A stretch of DNA of 64,000 nt from Prunella strophiata (lineage: Eukaryota > Chordata > Aves > Passeriformes > Prunellidae): positions 11,617,848 to 11,681,847 of the forward strand of contig JAZBQD010000013.1 of NCBI GenBank assembly GCA_036583965.1, given 5' to 3'. Shown in pieces: positions 40,601-52,100 of the stretch. A model generated the notes under the pieces. The model was not told the DNA's origin. It searched no databases and was given only the letters and a program-made list of their open reading frames with translations. The translations under genes and the position numbers were made by a program. Position 1 is the stretch's first letter; each line of letters starts with the position of its first letter.

Positions 40601-43600
40601 ACCAGACTGACTTTCCCCAATAAGAGAAGAATAGGTAGCAAAGATGACACCTTTCTTCACACTTCCATTATGTTTGGAAGAAATCTTCCCATACTTGAAC
40701 TGCAAAAAATAGAAATTACAGCAATTAATCAAGAGATTAATTAAACAATACCCCTCCTCAATCCCACCTACCAGATGATTAAGGGATGCTGGCAGTCTCA
40801 AAGGTGTGAACACTTGGAGCCACCCATAACCCCACATCATGATCAGGGCACAGCTGATGGCAATGTGGTTAAGGGGTTATACAGGGCCTTACTTAAACAT
40901 AGACTTAAGGAAGACTAAATCTGAGGTTTCAAAAGCTTAGCAGCCACATTCATTGGCTACATGGTTTCCTTAGTTTAAATACAATTGAAATTTTAGTCTC
41001 ACTGTATCCCTTTAAGAGCTAATATCTCAAGTGTATTTACAGCTGCCACCATAAATGATGATTTCTAAAGCCTTATTTTGGAAATTAAGAATTAATGAAG
41101 CAAAAATACCAACTTAAACCAAACTTTTAAGTTCAGTGAATTCAACCAGTAATCACACTTTACAGTTTAAGCAGCTAATCCAGAGCAGAGGCAGGGTCTC
41201 CAAAAATAACTGCACACACCACTGCTGCTTTAATAAATCACTGAGCAAGTCCATTATTCAAGTATTACACGTAAAATGCATTACATATAAAATGTGTACT
41301 GAGAAAGGAAAAAATTCAAATGCTATAAAAGCTTAAGGATGTAAAGAATATTTCAACTTCTAGAAAATACTCTACTAGTAGTGTCAGTAGTGGCTTCAAG
41401 TGTATTTTTTTTACAAAAAGCACACATGCTAAGACTTAATCCTACAAGGGTCCTATTTACATGATTAACTTAAAGCTCTGTGTGGTTCTTTGTAAGATTT
41501 AGGCCTGTCAAACAAGACCTAGGCAGCAAATTTATTGAAATTAGTACATTCTTGCTCTTAAAACAGTCAACATGCACAACTCGTCACACAAGCGTACCTA
41601 AAGGTTTGCCCCAACTGTACATAGTAAAAAGTTTCCACACCTTGTTTAATGAATGCACCAATATGTTTTTTGCTCCAATATCTCTCAAATCTCTTTCAGC
41701 ATCGTATTTCAGGTCATTTGACACGCTAAACCTGAAGATACAAAACAAAGCACATTCTGTAAGTTACAGCAGGTCAAAAGGCAGTTGCTAGAACATTTGT
41801 CAGAAGACAGATGACCCTGAATTTAAGTCATACAGTCACTGGAGTGTCTGCTCTAACAAATCCTGACACACTTACCAGACTGCTCTTTTTCTGCCTAACA
41901 AGTAATTTTCATAGATTATTCCAGCTATGGTCCTTCCTTTTCCTACACCAGCACCATCACCTATCAAGAATCCAGCTCTGTCTCCATTGGGCAGGAATGT
42001 TTCATGTTGCTGTAGGAGAAAGAACAAAAAACTTGTACCCATTCTCCAGAACACATCACAGGGGATTGTCAGAAAAGAGCAAACATAAGAAACATCCTAT
42101 TGGAGGAGACCAGTGGTCCAAGCAAACTCCTGGAAGCAGGAAGAGGGGATTTTATTTAGGGAGAGCGCAGCACCCCTAACTGCATTGTGTGATCCATTCT
42201 TCCCTTTCCTCCCTTGGCACCCAGAACTGCTCTAAACATCTGTCCAATATTTAGTGCCTTTTCCTAACCCACTGATAGACACCTGTACAACCTTTTGTAG
42301 CAGTAAGACCCAGGCATCCACAGCCTGTGGAATGCAATATTCTGAATCTGCCCATTTTAAACCAATCTCCTGTCAGTGTCACCAAATTCTGCTTTGCTAC
42401 TGCTTTTGTGTGATATCACTCACTTCTTGATTACCTTAACCCTGATTTCATTCCCATTCCTTTCTCTCCCCTCCAGCCCCAGGTGTCCCAGCTGTGTCAG
42501 TCTCTTTTCATGAGGTAACTTTTCCCTCCTGTGACCATTTTAGCTAACTAAACTAAACTAACTCCACTGCCTCCTTCCCCAGCACAGAGGGCTGCACACA
42601 CATCTGGGCTGGGCACACCAGCAGCAAAATAACACCCAGTGCTGTTCTCTATTCCCTTCCCAAGGATGTCAAAGAGGGCTGGCTTTCTCAGCCTGCTGCT
42701 ACTGCAGCCATTAAATTATTTCAGAGAAATAAAAATGACTAACATGTTTTAAGACAGTTAAGAGATCACCATCATGGAAGTGGTTTAGAGGAAATTTTCC
42801 TAGGTGTATTACCTCACATTTATCTGAGCTGAAGCTCACCTGCCATCTTCTAATGCAACTCAAACCTTTAAGCTCTTATTATTTTATCTCCTTGTAAAAC
42901 TGACATAGCTGCACTTGTCAGATTTTAGTTTTTCTTCCTAAATTCTCTGTTAGCTTTTAAGCTGTGCTGATGTCTGGCATACCTGGGCTGCATAAGTGAT
43001 TGCTTCGAGCTGCAAAGCTGACAACCAGCCACTGTCAATTGTCTCCTCTGATATTGATGTCTGGTACCACACATCAGGAGGAGTCACAGCTGGATAACGA
43101 GCTGGTTTCCACTACTGGGTCAGGATGACGTAGACCAATTTTTACTGGTGGGGAAAGAAGAAGGAAGGCAGAAGATGAAAACAAAATACAGAGTTCTGTT
43201 GCTGCAGCACAAGTTATTATATTTACCCAAACAACTTACAATTGTGATTGCAAAGGCTGAACTCAATGAGTATGTTGTAATGAAACAATCTGTCAAGTGT
43301 TAAACTGCATTGCATATGAAGGAACACATTAATCTGAATTTATAACTGCAATCTAAAGTTTCTCTTCTCACCTACCTTCCCACCATTTTTAGGAGATTAG
43401 ATAAAATTCACTTTTCAGAAAATTAAAGTATTTGTGTACTTGACTTGTTTGACAAAAACCAGTCTGAACCTTGTCTTCCCAAAAAGGCCAGAAGCAGCCT
43501 CAGGATGCCAGAATCACAAAAGCAACATTCTTCTCACTATTTATATAGTGCCATTTTTAAGCAGAATGAGAGGAGAAAAGATTTAGAACAGACATGGTTT

Positions 43601-46600
43601 AATTGCTGACAGATCTCATCAGTAACAATAAAAATTAACCATTTAGCTACAAACTCCCTGCAAAATTTTTGCCTTGCCTTTTACAGCAGGTCACTGTATG
43701 CAGCAAACAAGATAACAGCTTGTTGTCAATGGGTACAACAAAGAAAAGAGAAAAAAGAGGAGATGGCAATTAACAGCAGTAAAAGATTGACTCAAAAAAC
43801 AACCAAGAGCCAGTTCTAAGTAGTCAGCCAGGAACAATGCAGGAAGAATGTACTTAGGGTGATTTCACACCAAAAGACTCAAACTAGATTCCTAAGTGTA
43901 GCAGTGAGCACTGAATTCCTTCACAAAATTTCCTCTGCTGAGGCACAAGGCATCTTAACAGAGGTAAAAAAGTGCCTGATTTTGGTTCATCTGTCATATC
44001 TGTGAAACAAATACTGCTCAATGATACACTAAAGAATTCCTCTTCTATATAAAAATCCACTTATCTTCCAAATTTAAGAGTTACAGAAGATAAATTTCCT
44101 AGGAAAACCCACAATATGTTTAGGTCCTGCTAACTTCAGACAGTATCTATTTTCTGTGTTAGTAATTACACAAGAGTAAATACATTAACTCTCAAAGCAT
44201 TCAGCTTTTTGATGTAACAGAAGACCAGGTCATACATTTTATTGGCATATATTCAGCATAGGTCTCTGCATGGCCCATTTCTTCTTCATCTTCTTCCTCA
44301 GGTTCCTCCTCTTCTTTTACTGCTGGCACTTTCTAGAATTGAGAAATACTTGTGTTAGTCAAAGAGCATATTGTTAATATCCCATCTCCTGGAAATTAAC
44401 ATGAGAAAGGAAATGAGGACAAACTTGCACTTCAGTGTTTTAACACATGTAGGGAACAAACCAGTGAATCGCTGGGAAACTACACACAAATGTAGATTTC
44501 TTACACTCTGAACAACCCTCTAAAGACACTAAGTCAGGGAACTTCCTCTTCTTTGCAAGGAGATCAAGCACTCCAAACTCACATAAGCAGAATTAAAAAG
44601 AAATTATTCTTACTGCATATTAAAACCAGACCATGACTTAAAGAAAATTGCCTTGAAAACATGACAATCCTAATGTTCAAGTACTCCCCTGGAGTCTCCT
44701 GCAGTTCCACATTCATTACACAACTTTACAGTTAAATAGTCATTTCTGTCCAGTATTCTCTGAAACCTGACAGTTACCCATTTACTGTGACCCTGACCAA
44801 TGTAAATATATAAATATTTGTAAAGCACTCAACAGATGAAAAATCTAACATCTTCCACAACTACTAATGTTTAATACAAAAGAAGTGATCTGAAAAAATC
44901 CTTCTGTATGGCAGCCACTGAGGAACACAGTTCTTCCCAAACATCAGCCTGAGTCTAGCTACCAGTGAAGATGACAAAACTCAAATGTTTACAGCATCAG
45001 AATGTAATTTTATTACATTTAGACAATTGAATGATATTCAATTTACATCTTCAATTTAAGTGCCCAGAAGCATAGCCATGCTAGGGGGAAGTCTTTCAGC
45101 TTCCTCATTGCTAGAGATTTTAGAAGAAAATGTTTTAACCCAGAGGAAATGCTATGCTTATCACCTTTAATCAGAGCCACACCCTTCTTGGCCCATACCA
45201 GCTTCTGCTAAGGACAGTAATTTCTTGAAATTGTCATTTACTATCTAAGCTCAGCACAGCTGTTAACTTCACTCATCTAACCAAGTTTCATCTTGTGGAG
45301 CAACTGACCTTTTGAACAAACAGATGCACTTGACAGTTCCACCACACACAAGACAAGTATGAGTAACTCCTGGAACTGGTCACAACTGTTTATGGTCAGC
45401 AACACATTGGTTTGGCAAATGAATCATTTGTGCCACTTACCACAGTTGGTGAAAAACTTCTCATTTTAATGTCATTTATCCATATTCTTGCTACCTCTTT
45501 TGTGGAAGCCTCCTTCTTCACTGCACCATTGCTTAGGTCAGCTGCAAAAGAAAAGCTGTGGTTTACAGAATTCCTTCCAAACACCAACTCAGATTAACAT
45601 GCTGCTCTTTTAATAAGCTGAAAGAGAAGTTTAAAGTATCCAGGAGCACAATGATGCTTCAAGAACAAAGTTGTAACAGGATCCTTTAAGAAGACCATTT
45701 ATTAACCTTCCTGTCTTCAGTCACATTTGCAAGGAACTAGGAATAGGGCTTAGTACACAACTAAAATAATTTGCATAAGGATGGATGCAAAATATTGAGA
45801 GCAGCTGTCAAGCTTCCATCATATCAATGCATGTAATAAACTTAGCATAATTGCCCCTAAAAACAATTAGGGCACTTGCACAAATAAATGTTTTCCTCAA
45901 AGGCATTGCATAATTTAACTTCTAAATATTTTCCCATCTAGAACTCCTGCTGCCTGAATTATATGAAAAGACCATTTTCCTTTCAAGAGCTTCTCTTTTC
46001 TACAAGCATTTGTCATTTTTTAAAATCAACACAAGGAAAGATCCAGAGACAGAGGAACACAAATAAGATTAGGAATGCAGTTCTAGAAGTTGCAGGTCTC
46101 CTTTTCCCTTTATCCAGAAGCTACAGATTGCACTGTTTCCTGCAGCTGTGCCACTCTAACAGTTACTGTGTGTTGGTGTCACCTATTCTGTGCTTCTCTG
46201 AGTTTTCACTTGGTTTAATAAGACTGATTTATCCCCTTCTGCTTCCTCCCCTCCTCTTCCTCACTTCCTTTACTCCCTGCCCCAACTTCAGTTCATGTCC
46301 CAACTTGGGTTTTGGCAACCACTCCCTAAGAGAAAGCAATGACACAAGGAGGGACATTCTGCTTTTTGTTTCAGTACTAACAGACAGCTCCTGCACTGCA
46401 CTCTCTCTGCATACAGAAAAATAGGTTATGCCAACCACACCTATAAAATCAGCAAAGCTTGTTTCAGAGACAATGAAAATAACAGAAATCCAGAAATGCC
46501 TGTGTATCTTTCAGAAAAAAAAAAAAAAAAAAAAAAGTAGCACTGAAGATTATTTTCAAACTGAACTAGTCTGATCTTAACCTCATGCTAGAATCAGAAC

Positions 46601-49126
46601 AACTTGAAAGAGCTAGTTTCACACACATGCAGCTTTTTCCTTATACAAGCTGACCACATGTTAAAAATAACATACAGGGAAATATTATGGAAGAAATCAC
46701 AAAATGAAGATTAGGAATGTGATAACAAAGAACTTGTAGCATTTAACTTACTGCAGCATTTCAGAAGTAATGTAAAATAAACAGCAAGTTTTTAGGACTT
46801 AATTTCTTAAACAATAGATCTGATGCCTCCAATGAAACAAAGGGACAGATTTTCCTTTTGCAGGAGGCAACACAAATACCTTATGTGCTACAAATCTAGT
46901 TTGGAAGATGCTAAAGAGAAAATAGTACTAGTTTGTTCTAGTTCTAAGTACATGATAGAACAGGAACTGATGGAGAATCCAGTAACATAGCTAATAGACT
47001 TCAGTAATGTTCACAAAATAATTTTACCAATTTTCCAGCTGCAATCTATCATTTTCCTCATTCCATGCCATAAATCAAGAGTTAAAAATTTAAACTCTGT
47101 TATTTCATACTACTTCACCCTGAATTCTAACACTACTACAGTCAGGATGAGATTTATCAAGGTTTCCTGAACCACTTCACTTTACCAGGTCATTGTACTA
47201 ATCAGTGAAAATCCACAATGTGCAAAGATCTTTGTTATTTCACTATTTAAACAAATACTGTCATTACAAAGACAGAAAACTCACTTGCTGCTGTTGCTAC
47301 CTGGTTGGGCAATATTAGGAGGTGGCTTCAATTTCATGAGTTCATTAAGACTATTGTTCTTGAGCAGATCTTTCAGCTGAATCTGGTCCTTGGAAGGTGC
47401 AGTGGTCAAGGCATTGCGAACTGCTGGTGCTGCCACCGAGGGCCGAGTGGTTGTGCTGGTCTGGATGATCTTTGCTACAGTGATCGTCTGCCTCGAGGTG
47501 GTGACAGGCGTCGTTTTTGTCACCACGATGGTCGTCCCCAGAGTTGGAAGCTGATTTATTTGATTCAGCACAAAGGTTGTGGTGGATGGTGGTTGCTGGC
47601 AACAAAGAAGCGGGGAAATTTTCAGAAAACATTCAAAAAAAGAGCAAACTTTATTAGATTTCATTTAGCACACAGGATACACCAGCTTTTTAGAAGACAC
47701 TTGTAGTAAGAAATGTCTTCAAATAACATGCTGAAGGTGCCAGAGTAATTATATTGTGCTGCAACAGTCTGAGCAAAAAGTATCTCTCAATACTTTGTAC
47801 ATATTCCAGTAGGTTTTTTTTAGATTTTAAGGTAAGGAAAAGAAAATAAAAAAAATAAAATGAAAAATTCATCAACCAGGTACAAGATATGACCAGTACA
47901 GTTTCCCCCATATCTGACAAAGCCAGTCCAACCCACCACTGGCCAAGGCTCAGCCAGTCAGTGTCACTGGCAGTGCCTGTGAGAATGTATTTGTTTAACA
48001 ACAGCCAAAAACTGTTACACCATCAACAGCTGGGATGGAGGAGCAAGAATATGTGAGAAATCCCTGCAGACACCAAGGTCAGTGAAGGAAGGGGAGGAGG
48101 TACCCCAGGTGCTGGAGCAGGGACCCCCCTGCAGCCCTTAGATGCCAGGAGTGAAGTTGAGCCCAGGACAAAGGAGTGGGGAGAAGGTATTTTTAGATTT
48201 GTTCTTATTTCTCATTTTCCTCCTCCATTGTTAACTGGCAATGAATTAATTACCTCAAGTTGAGTCTGGTTTGCCCGTGACAAATTGCTGATCTCCCTGT
48301 CCTTATCTCAACCCATGAGCCTTTCACTATGGTTTTTTAGCCTTTGTGCAGCTTGTGGAGGAGTGATAAAGCAGCTTTGTGGCACCTGGTGCCCAGCCCG
48401 AGTGAAGCCCCCTCCCCAGGCAAAGGCTGGAGCAGCAGCTCAGCTCTTACCCGAACATTTAACAAGGCTGGAGTAGAGACAGGCTCCGGTTCTTGTTTCA
48501 CAGCAGCTGCAGCCTCAGGCTCCAGGCCCAGCTCTAACGCGCTGAGCGGCACTGACTGCACAGGGAAGAAAGCAAACAAGTCAGCAGGAATGAAACCTTA
48601 AGGCTTTTGTTCCCAGCCTGTGCCTGAAGTGGCTACACTCTGGCAGAGTGAAGGCCATCAGGGAGCTTAAACATGGTATTTCATTACAGTTTTTATGCAT
48701 TTTATTGCAGAGCAGCTGGACCCCAATGACATGAGAGCTCTCCATGGATACCTGACATTATGTCCCATGTCATGTCCAGAATTCAGCATATTTCTGTCTG
48801 TACTGACCTCAAGTGTTTGACATTGCTTTTTTGTATGGGAGTTTAAAATTAATTCACAAGCCATTTTCCAATCTCAGTACTATGAAGCAAGAAACTTAAG
48901 AAAACTTCAACCACTTGCCATGGACACCATCCCCTTTAACCCCTCCATCCCAGCAAACCCAAGCTCTAAGAAATCCCTGTGTTCTTGTTTTAACCTGCTG
49001 AACAGCTGGAGTTGGTGCTGGATTTGCAAGAACCACGTCTGGAGAGTCAATATCAAAGAGATCATTTGGACTGATTCCACTCTCACTCAAAGCAGCAAGC
49101 AACAGATCTTGTCCTGGCTCCACCAT
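27713..49126 (-). CDS. SBNO1: SBNO1 (strawberry notch homolog 1), complete, 31 coding exons
   Basis: Exons in transcript order: 49126-48995, 48555-48451, 47595-47285, 45541-45441, 44332-44236, 43144-42983, 42009-41876, 41731-41641, 40699-40538, 40021-39885, 39805-39700, 38507-38354, 38265-38083, 37873-37776, 37099-36948, 36418-36221, 35946-35776, 35687-35518, 34772-34641, 33510-33375, 32950-32838, 32737-32666, 32219-32120, 31618-31544, 31292-31146, 31067-30973, 30837-30745, 30349-30212, 29693-29617, 28900-28707, 27855-27713. All introns are GT-AG. With one extra base discounted in each of exons 3, 6 and 10, the total is 4176 nt, 1391 residues plus TAA; human SBNO1 is about 1393. The start [20 protein letters not shown] and the end [12 protein letters not shown] match the family. 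Family knowledge: a nuclear SF2-like helicase and transcription co-regulator, a homologue of Drosophila sno (Notch/EGFR signalling), with an ATPase lobe and a Helicase_C_4 lobe. Confidence 0.96.
32120..34772 (-). CDS. SBNO1: SBNO1 exons 19-23: Helicase_C_4 lobe (residues ~888-1071)
   Basis: Exons 34772-34641, 33510-33375, 32950-32838, 32737-32666 and 32219-32120. They encode [20 protein letters not shown], then [20 protein letters not shown] (motif V-like), then [20 protein letters not shown]. The last is the motif VI arginine-finger region (Q..GRTHR), assembled across exons 20 and 21. Exon 22 encodes [19 protein letters not shown], and exon 23 is [15 protein letters not shown]. The catalytic arginines are intact and all phases agree. 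Confidence 0.95.
35518..36418 (-). CDS. SBNO1: SBNO1 exons 16-18: charged Ser/Asp-rich linker (residues ~708-887)
   Basis: Exons 36418-36221, 35946-35776 and 35687-35518. Exon 16 is a Ser/Glu/Asp stretch ([20 protein letters not shown]), a likely CK2 substrate. Exon 17 is Lys-rich ([14 protein letters not shown]), a probable nuclear localisation signal, then Ser/Thr-rich. Exon 18 ends with [20 protein letters not shown]. The linker is probably disordered and is inserted within the second lobe. Confidence 0.94.
36948..39805 (-). CDS. SBNO1: SBNO1 exons 11-15: inter-lobe region (residues ~477-707)
   Basis: Exons 39805-39700, 38507-38354, 38265-38083, 37873-37776 and 37099-36948. They encode [40 protein letters not shown], the helical [20 protein letters not shown] segment, the [20 protein letters not shown] strand (start of the second RecA-like lobe) and a Lys-rich end ([10 protein letters not shown]). 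All phases agree and no indel is needed. Exon 13 is preceded by TTGTTCAG and followed by GTAAGT. Confidence 0.95.
39885..40021 (-). CDS. SBNO1: SBNO1 coding exon 10, apparent +1 frameshift in an A run
   Basis: 137 bp where 136 fit the flanking phases. The DECH-containing frame reads LELQNKLPK and then SQGCLCQCH. Removing one A from the CCCAAAAGCC context (plus-strand about 39915-39918) gives [13 protein letters not shown], the expected motif III, joining exon 11 ([11 protein letters not shown]). The two halves appear as overlapping ORFs in adjacent frames. Confidence 0.92.
39885..42009 (-). CDS. SBNO1: SBNO1 exons 7-10: ATPase lobe with Walker A and DECH box (residues ~303-476)
   Basis: Exons 42009-41876, 41731-41641, 40699-40538 and 40021-39885. 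Exon 7 holds a P-loop, [12 protein letters not shown] (Lys ~326), with an upstream Gln (QHETF) typical of SF2 enzymes. Exon 9 holds the motif Ia/Ib-like region ([13 protein letters not shown]). The exon 9/10 junction builds [12 protein letters not shown], a DExH Walker B (DECH at ~435-438). Exon 10 ends YASATG, helicase motif III (SAT). This is the SNO-type AAA/P-loop domain. All catalytic residues are present. Exon 10 carries one extra A. Confidence 0.95.
42790..42900 (-). mobile_element. Possible ancient CR1/L3-type remnant (antisense)
   Basis: In SBNO1 intron 6, the stretch with TTCCTAGGTGTATTACCTCA, CATTTATCTGAGCTGAAGCT and CACCTGCCATCTTCTAATGC resembles the reverse-oriented sequence of old CR1-like elements in amniotes. 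It is highly diverged and I place it from memory of the pattern only. Confidence 0.35.
42983..43144 (-). CDS. SBNO1: SBNO1 coding exon 6, apparent +1 frameshift
   Basis: 162 bp where 161 are expected from the flanking phases (T|TA ... CAG). It begins [17 protein letters not shown] and meets TGA after SSCDSS. Shifting by one base near 43088-43092 restores [19 protein letters not shown] and [14 protein letters not shown] to the donor. There is no alternative acceptor or donor that would save the frame. Confidence 0.9.
42983..49126 (-). CDS. SBNO1: SBNO1 exons 1-6: N-terminal low-complexity region (residues ~1-302)
   Basis: Six exons. Exon 1 carries the start ATG (49126) two bases after the acceptor region, so the upstream first exon is noncoding. 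Residues 1-44 include an acidic/hydrophobic [12 protein letters not shown] motif. Residues 80-182 are Ser/Thr/Gln-rich ([13 protein letters not shown]) and look disordered. A second conserved block is [13 protein letters not shown] (exon 4). Exon 5 is strongly acidic ([14 protein letters not shown]), and exon 6 begins the ordered core ([16 protein letters not shown]). Exons 3 and 6 each need one base removed to stay in frame. Confidence 0.93.
46515..46537. repeat. Poly(A) tract, 23 bp
   Basis: A pure A run in SBNO1 intron 3. No target-site duplication or retro-element body was recognised beside it. Confidence 0.9.
47285..47595 (-). CDS. SBNO1: SBNO1 coding exon 3, apparent +1 frameshift near its 3' end
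   Basis: Read directly, the frame runs [11 protein letters not shown] and then stops at the TGA of the donor GTGAGT. Dropping one base of the GG/CC pair at about 47301-47304 gives NIAQPVATAAT, which joins to [10 protein letters not shown] of exon 4 as in mammalian SBNO1. Alternatively a weak donor (CCAG|GTAGCA, exon end 47301) gives NIAQPADLSNG in frame without any edit. Both readings are recorded; the first is the better homology match. Confidence 0.8.
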
Positions 49127-49128
49127 CT

Positions 49129-52100
49129 CTAAAAAAAAAAAAAGAAAAAAGAAAAAAAACCACCAAACTGTAAATACAAGTATATTTAATTCTGATTTAT
49201 TTTTTGCCCACACACAACTCCATTTCCTGGATTTAAGGACATCCATGGTGCAGTCTCTTGTGCACAGTTTCACTTTCTAGATGTGCTCTGGTTCTTTCAT
49301 TTATTTGTAGGCTTTTCAACATACCCACCACATTTAAAAACAGGGAGAATTAAATTGTTTACTAGCACAAAATGCTATCATACCCATAAACTTAAGACAC
49401 CTTTTCTAGTCTTTGAGGCTCTACATTTTCAAGGATTACAAGAAATACCAAGAGCAGAAATGGTGAGACCATGTTATGCTAATGATCCATCTTTGTCAGT
49501 GAAGCAACTGCACAAGGGAAGCACAATTAAAACTCATTTACTTTATCTTGTAACAAGTTAGTGATAAAGAGCTTATAAGGAAAGCTTCAATTTCTTGCTT
49601 GCCCTTACATTAGGTTACATTCATTCACTGCAGAAATTTTGTTTTGCATAGTGGAGAGAACAAATGTGCCACTACTATAGTATGTAACTGCTTATTAAAT
49701 AGGACACTAACATCAGGTCACAGACTCCTTTATGTGTAGGACAAGCAAAACTAATTTCAAAAAGCTATTCTAGACAGCATAAAAACTTATTAAAAAGCCA
49801 AATACTCCATATTTAAAGATGAAGGGAGAAGATAACACATTTCACTTGCTTAAGAAGGAAACCCATCTGCCTCAGTATTAAGAAAAAAATTAAATGATTT
49901 CACAGAACTTGAGCTGTTGATTATACAGTCTAAAATACACCTCAAGCAGATCTTAATTTCACTCACCCTCCACACCCCTTAACACCCACTGGGAATAAAA
50001 CACTGAAACTCAATGAAGCCAAACACCTACTCTAAAGCAGGTAAGAGGACAAAATTATTTGTTGGCATTTGAAATGTTCATTCACAAGACTCCAAAACAG
50101 CATTCCCCTGCTTATCCCTTCTACATGCACAGCTGAGCCATATCCAGCTGGCTGGTCACACATATTCCTCAGCACTTTTAGCAGAACAGGTAATTCTTGT
50201 AATAAGCTAAGCCTCAGGCACTCAGTTCTTACTCTTCCCAGTTTTAGTCTGTGCAATAGCAGGGAGAAACCTTTTGGTTGTGGACTCATACTGAGATGGA
50301 GGCACCACAAGTGCAAAGTACTGGGACAAGGGGAAGATACATTCTAATGTGTCAAAGACTTAAAGATGCTCCAAACAATATCAAAGCAACAAACAATTGC
50401 TGGGACTGTTACTGACTACACACAGCCCCATCAAACACCACTCACTCATCACCAGACTCCTCTTTCTCAAAGGCATTTGAGGTGACCAAATAAATTGGCA
50501 GAATGGCCTTGTTTGTTGCTATGAGGTACAGAAAATATTAACAAATATTAAGTCATCTAGCACACTTAATTGATATGGCAACACCATTAAAGGATGTCAC
50601 CACCCACTAGCCTGTCTCCCAGAATCCTGAATGGGTCAACAAAAGTGGGAAGACCTGACTTTTAGTTTCACCTTTCATTCCAGAAAGATTGTGCTTCCTC
50701 TCTCAAAAAAGGGGACTATATATATACATTAATCAGGTAGGATAAATCCTTAATTTTCATCAGACTAAAATCTTAACAGTGACCATCACATCCACGTTTA
50801 GAAGCTTGCAGCATTGTTCACTAACCAGAAACAGGTGAGGGGAGGAAGGTTTAAGTCTGCAGATGGAATTTTTGCTTATCAGTACTTTTGGTGTTTAGAA
50901 TTTGAGAGTAGCTACTGAAGATGAATTTCTCTACAGAATGGGAATTAACACAGGTCACCCCATCAAAACAGCTCCAAAACACTTTAAAATCATAACCACA
51001 GTATCCATCTGGGAAAGAGGCATGAGCACCCTTCCACACAGGGCAACACCTTTGCTCAAAGGACAAATAAACTAAAATGCCAAAATGTACAACAGAAAAA
51101 ACATCAGTCAAGTCATTCTTTAGTCTGCATGGAGTTGTGACCACCCCACTGCTAAAAGAAGACAGAACTAAAACTTGGTTGAGAGCTAAGGGACTGGACT
51201 AAATGGAGGCACAAAAAGGCAGAAGCTTGGGGCTCCTTACTTAAGAGAACATGAAAAGACTCAAGAGCTCCTAGTCTGCTCTCACAAAGGCCTTTCTATG
51301 AAGTTGAGACTCAAAGCAAAACCAAAGCTAGAAGAAAAAAACCACACCAACACCACAAACACATCTTCCCCAGCCACCCTACAATGGTGTCACAACCCAT
51401 ACCATCTGCTTCAAGTCCAGTTTAACATTTCCACGATGCCACTGACCTCTACATGTTTAACCTTTAAAAAACATGATGGCTGAGATCTTAAAAGTTTCAG
51501 AGTTCAGAAAAAAACCAATCCATAACAGTAATACTTTAGTTGCTTATTTCAAAGTTTTCAGTAAGTGACTGGTGGATAGAAACTAGCAAAGCAATTCCTA
51601 CAATTTCAGAGTAAATACCTCCAGTTTAAAAACATCTCTTTCTACTGAGGCTGTTTCCATGTAAGAAATCCCCCAGCTGCACCTCTCTCCTCATACCCCA
51701 AATTTTAAGTCTTAAAAATTCATGGTCTCTCACAACCCAGCAAAAAGCTCAGTGAAACAACAACAATTGTTTGTCTGTCAGTTTGGACAATGAAAGTTTG
51801 ACTAGTTTCACTTATTTTGTTTCTGTACAGTAGGAACAAAGCTGCATTGTTTGGAACAAAAGGAATTCTGAACTTCTAGAATTTTTACATTAGAAGTCAC
51901 TGAATACTTAGCAGCAATTTTAGGCTTTGTGCAACTTCCAAGTACCAATGCTGCCCACCCTCCTCACGTTAATTTAGCAAGGAAATTAAATGAGGAAGAA
52001 AAAAACACAGGAGAAGCTGCATTGTGGTAACTTATTTTACTTTCTGTAGCACATGCTGGTTAAGCTTAAAACATTATCAGGCTGAACCAGCTCCATAATC

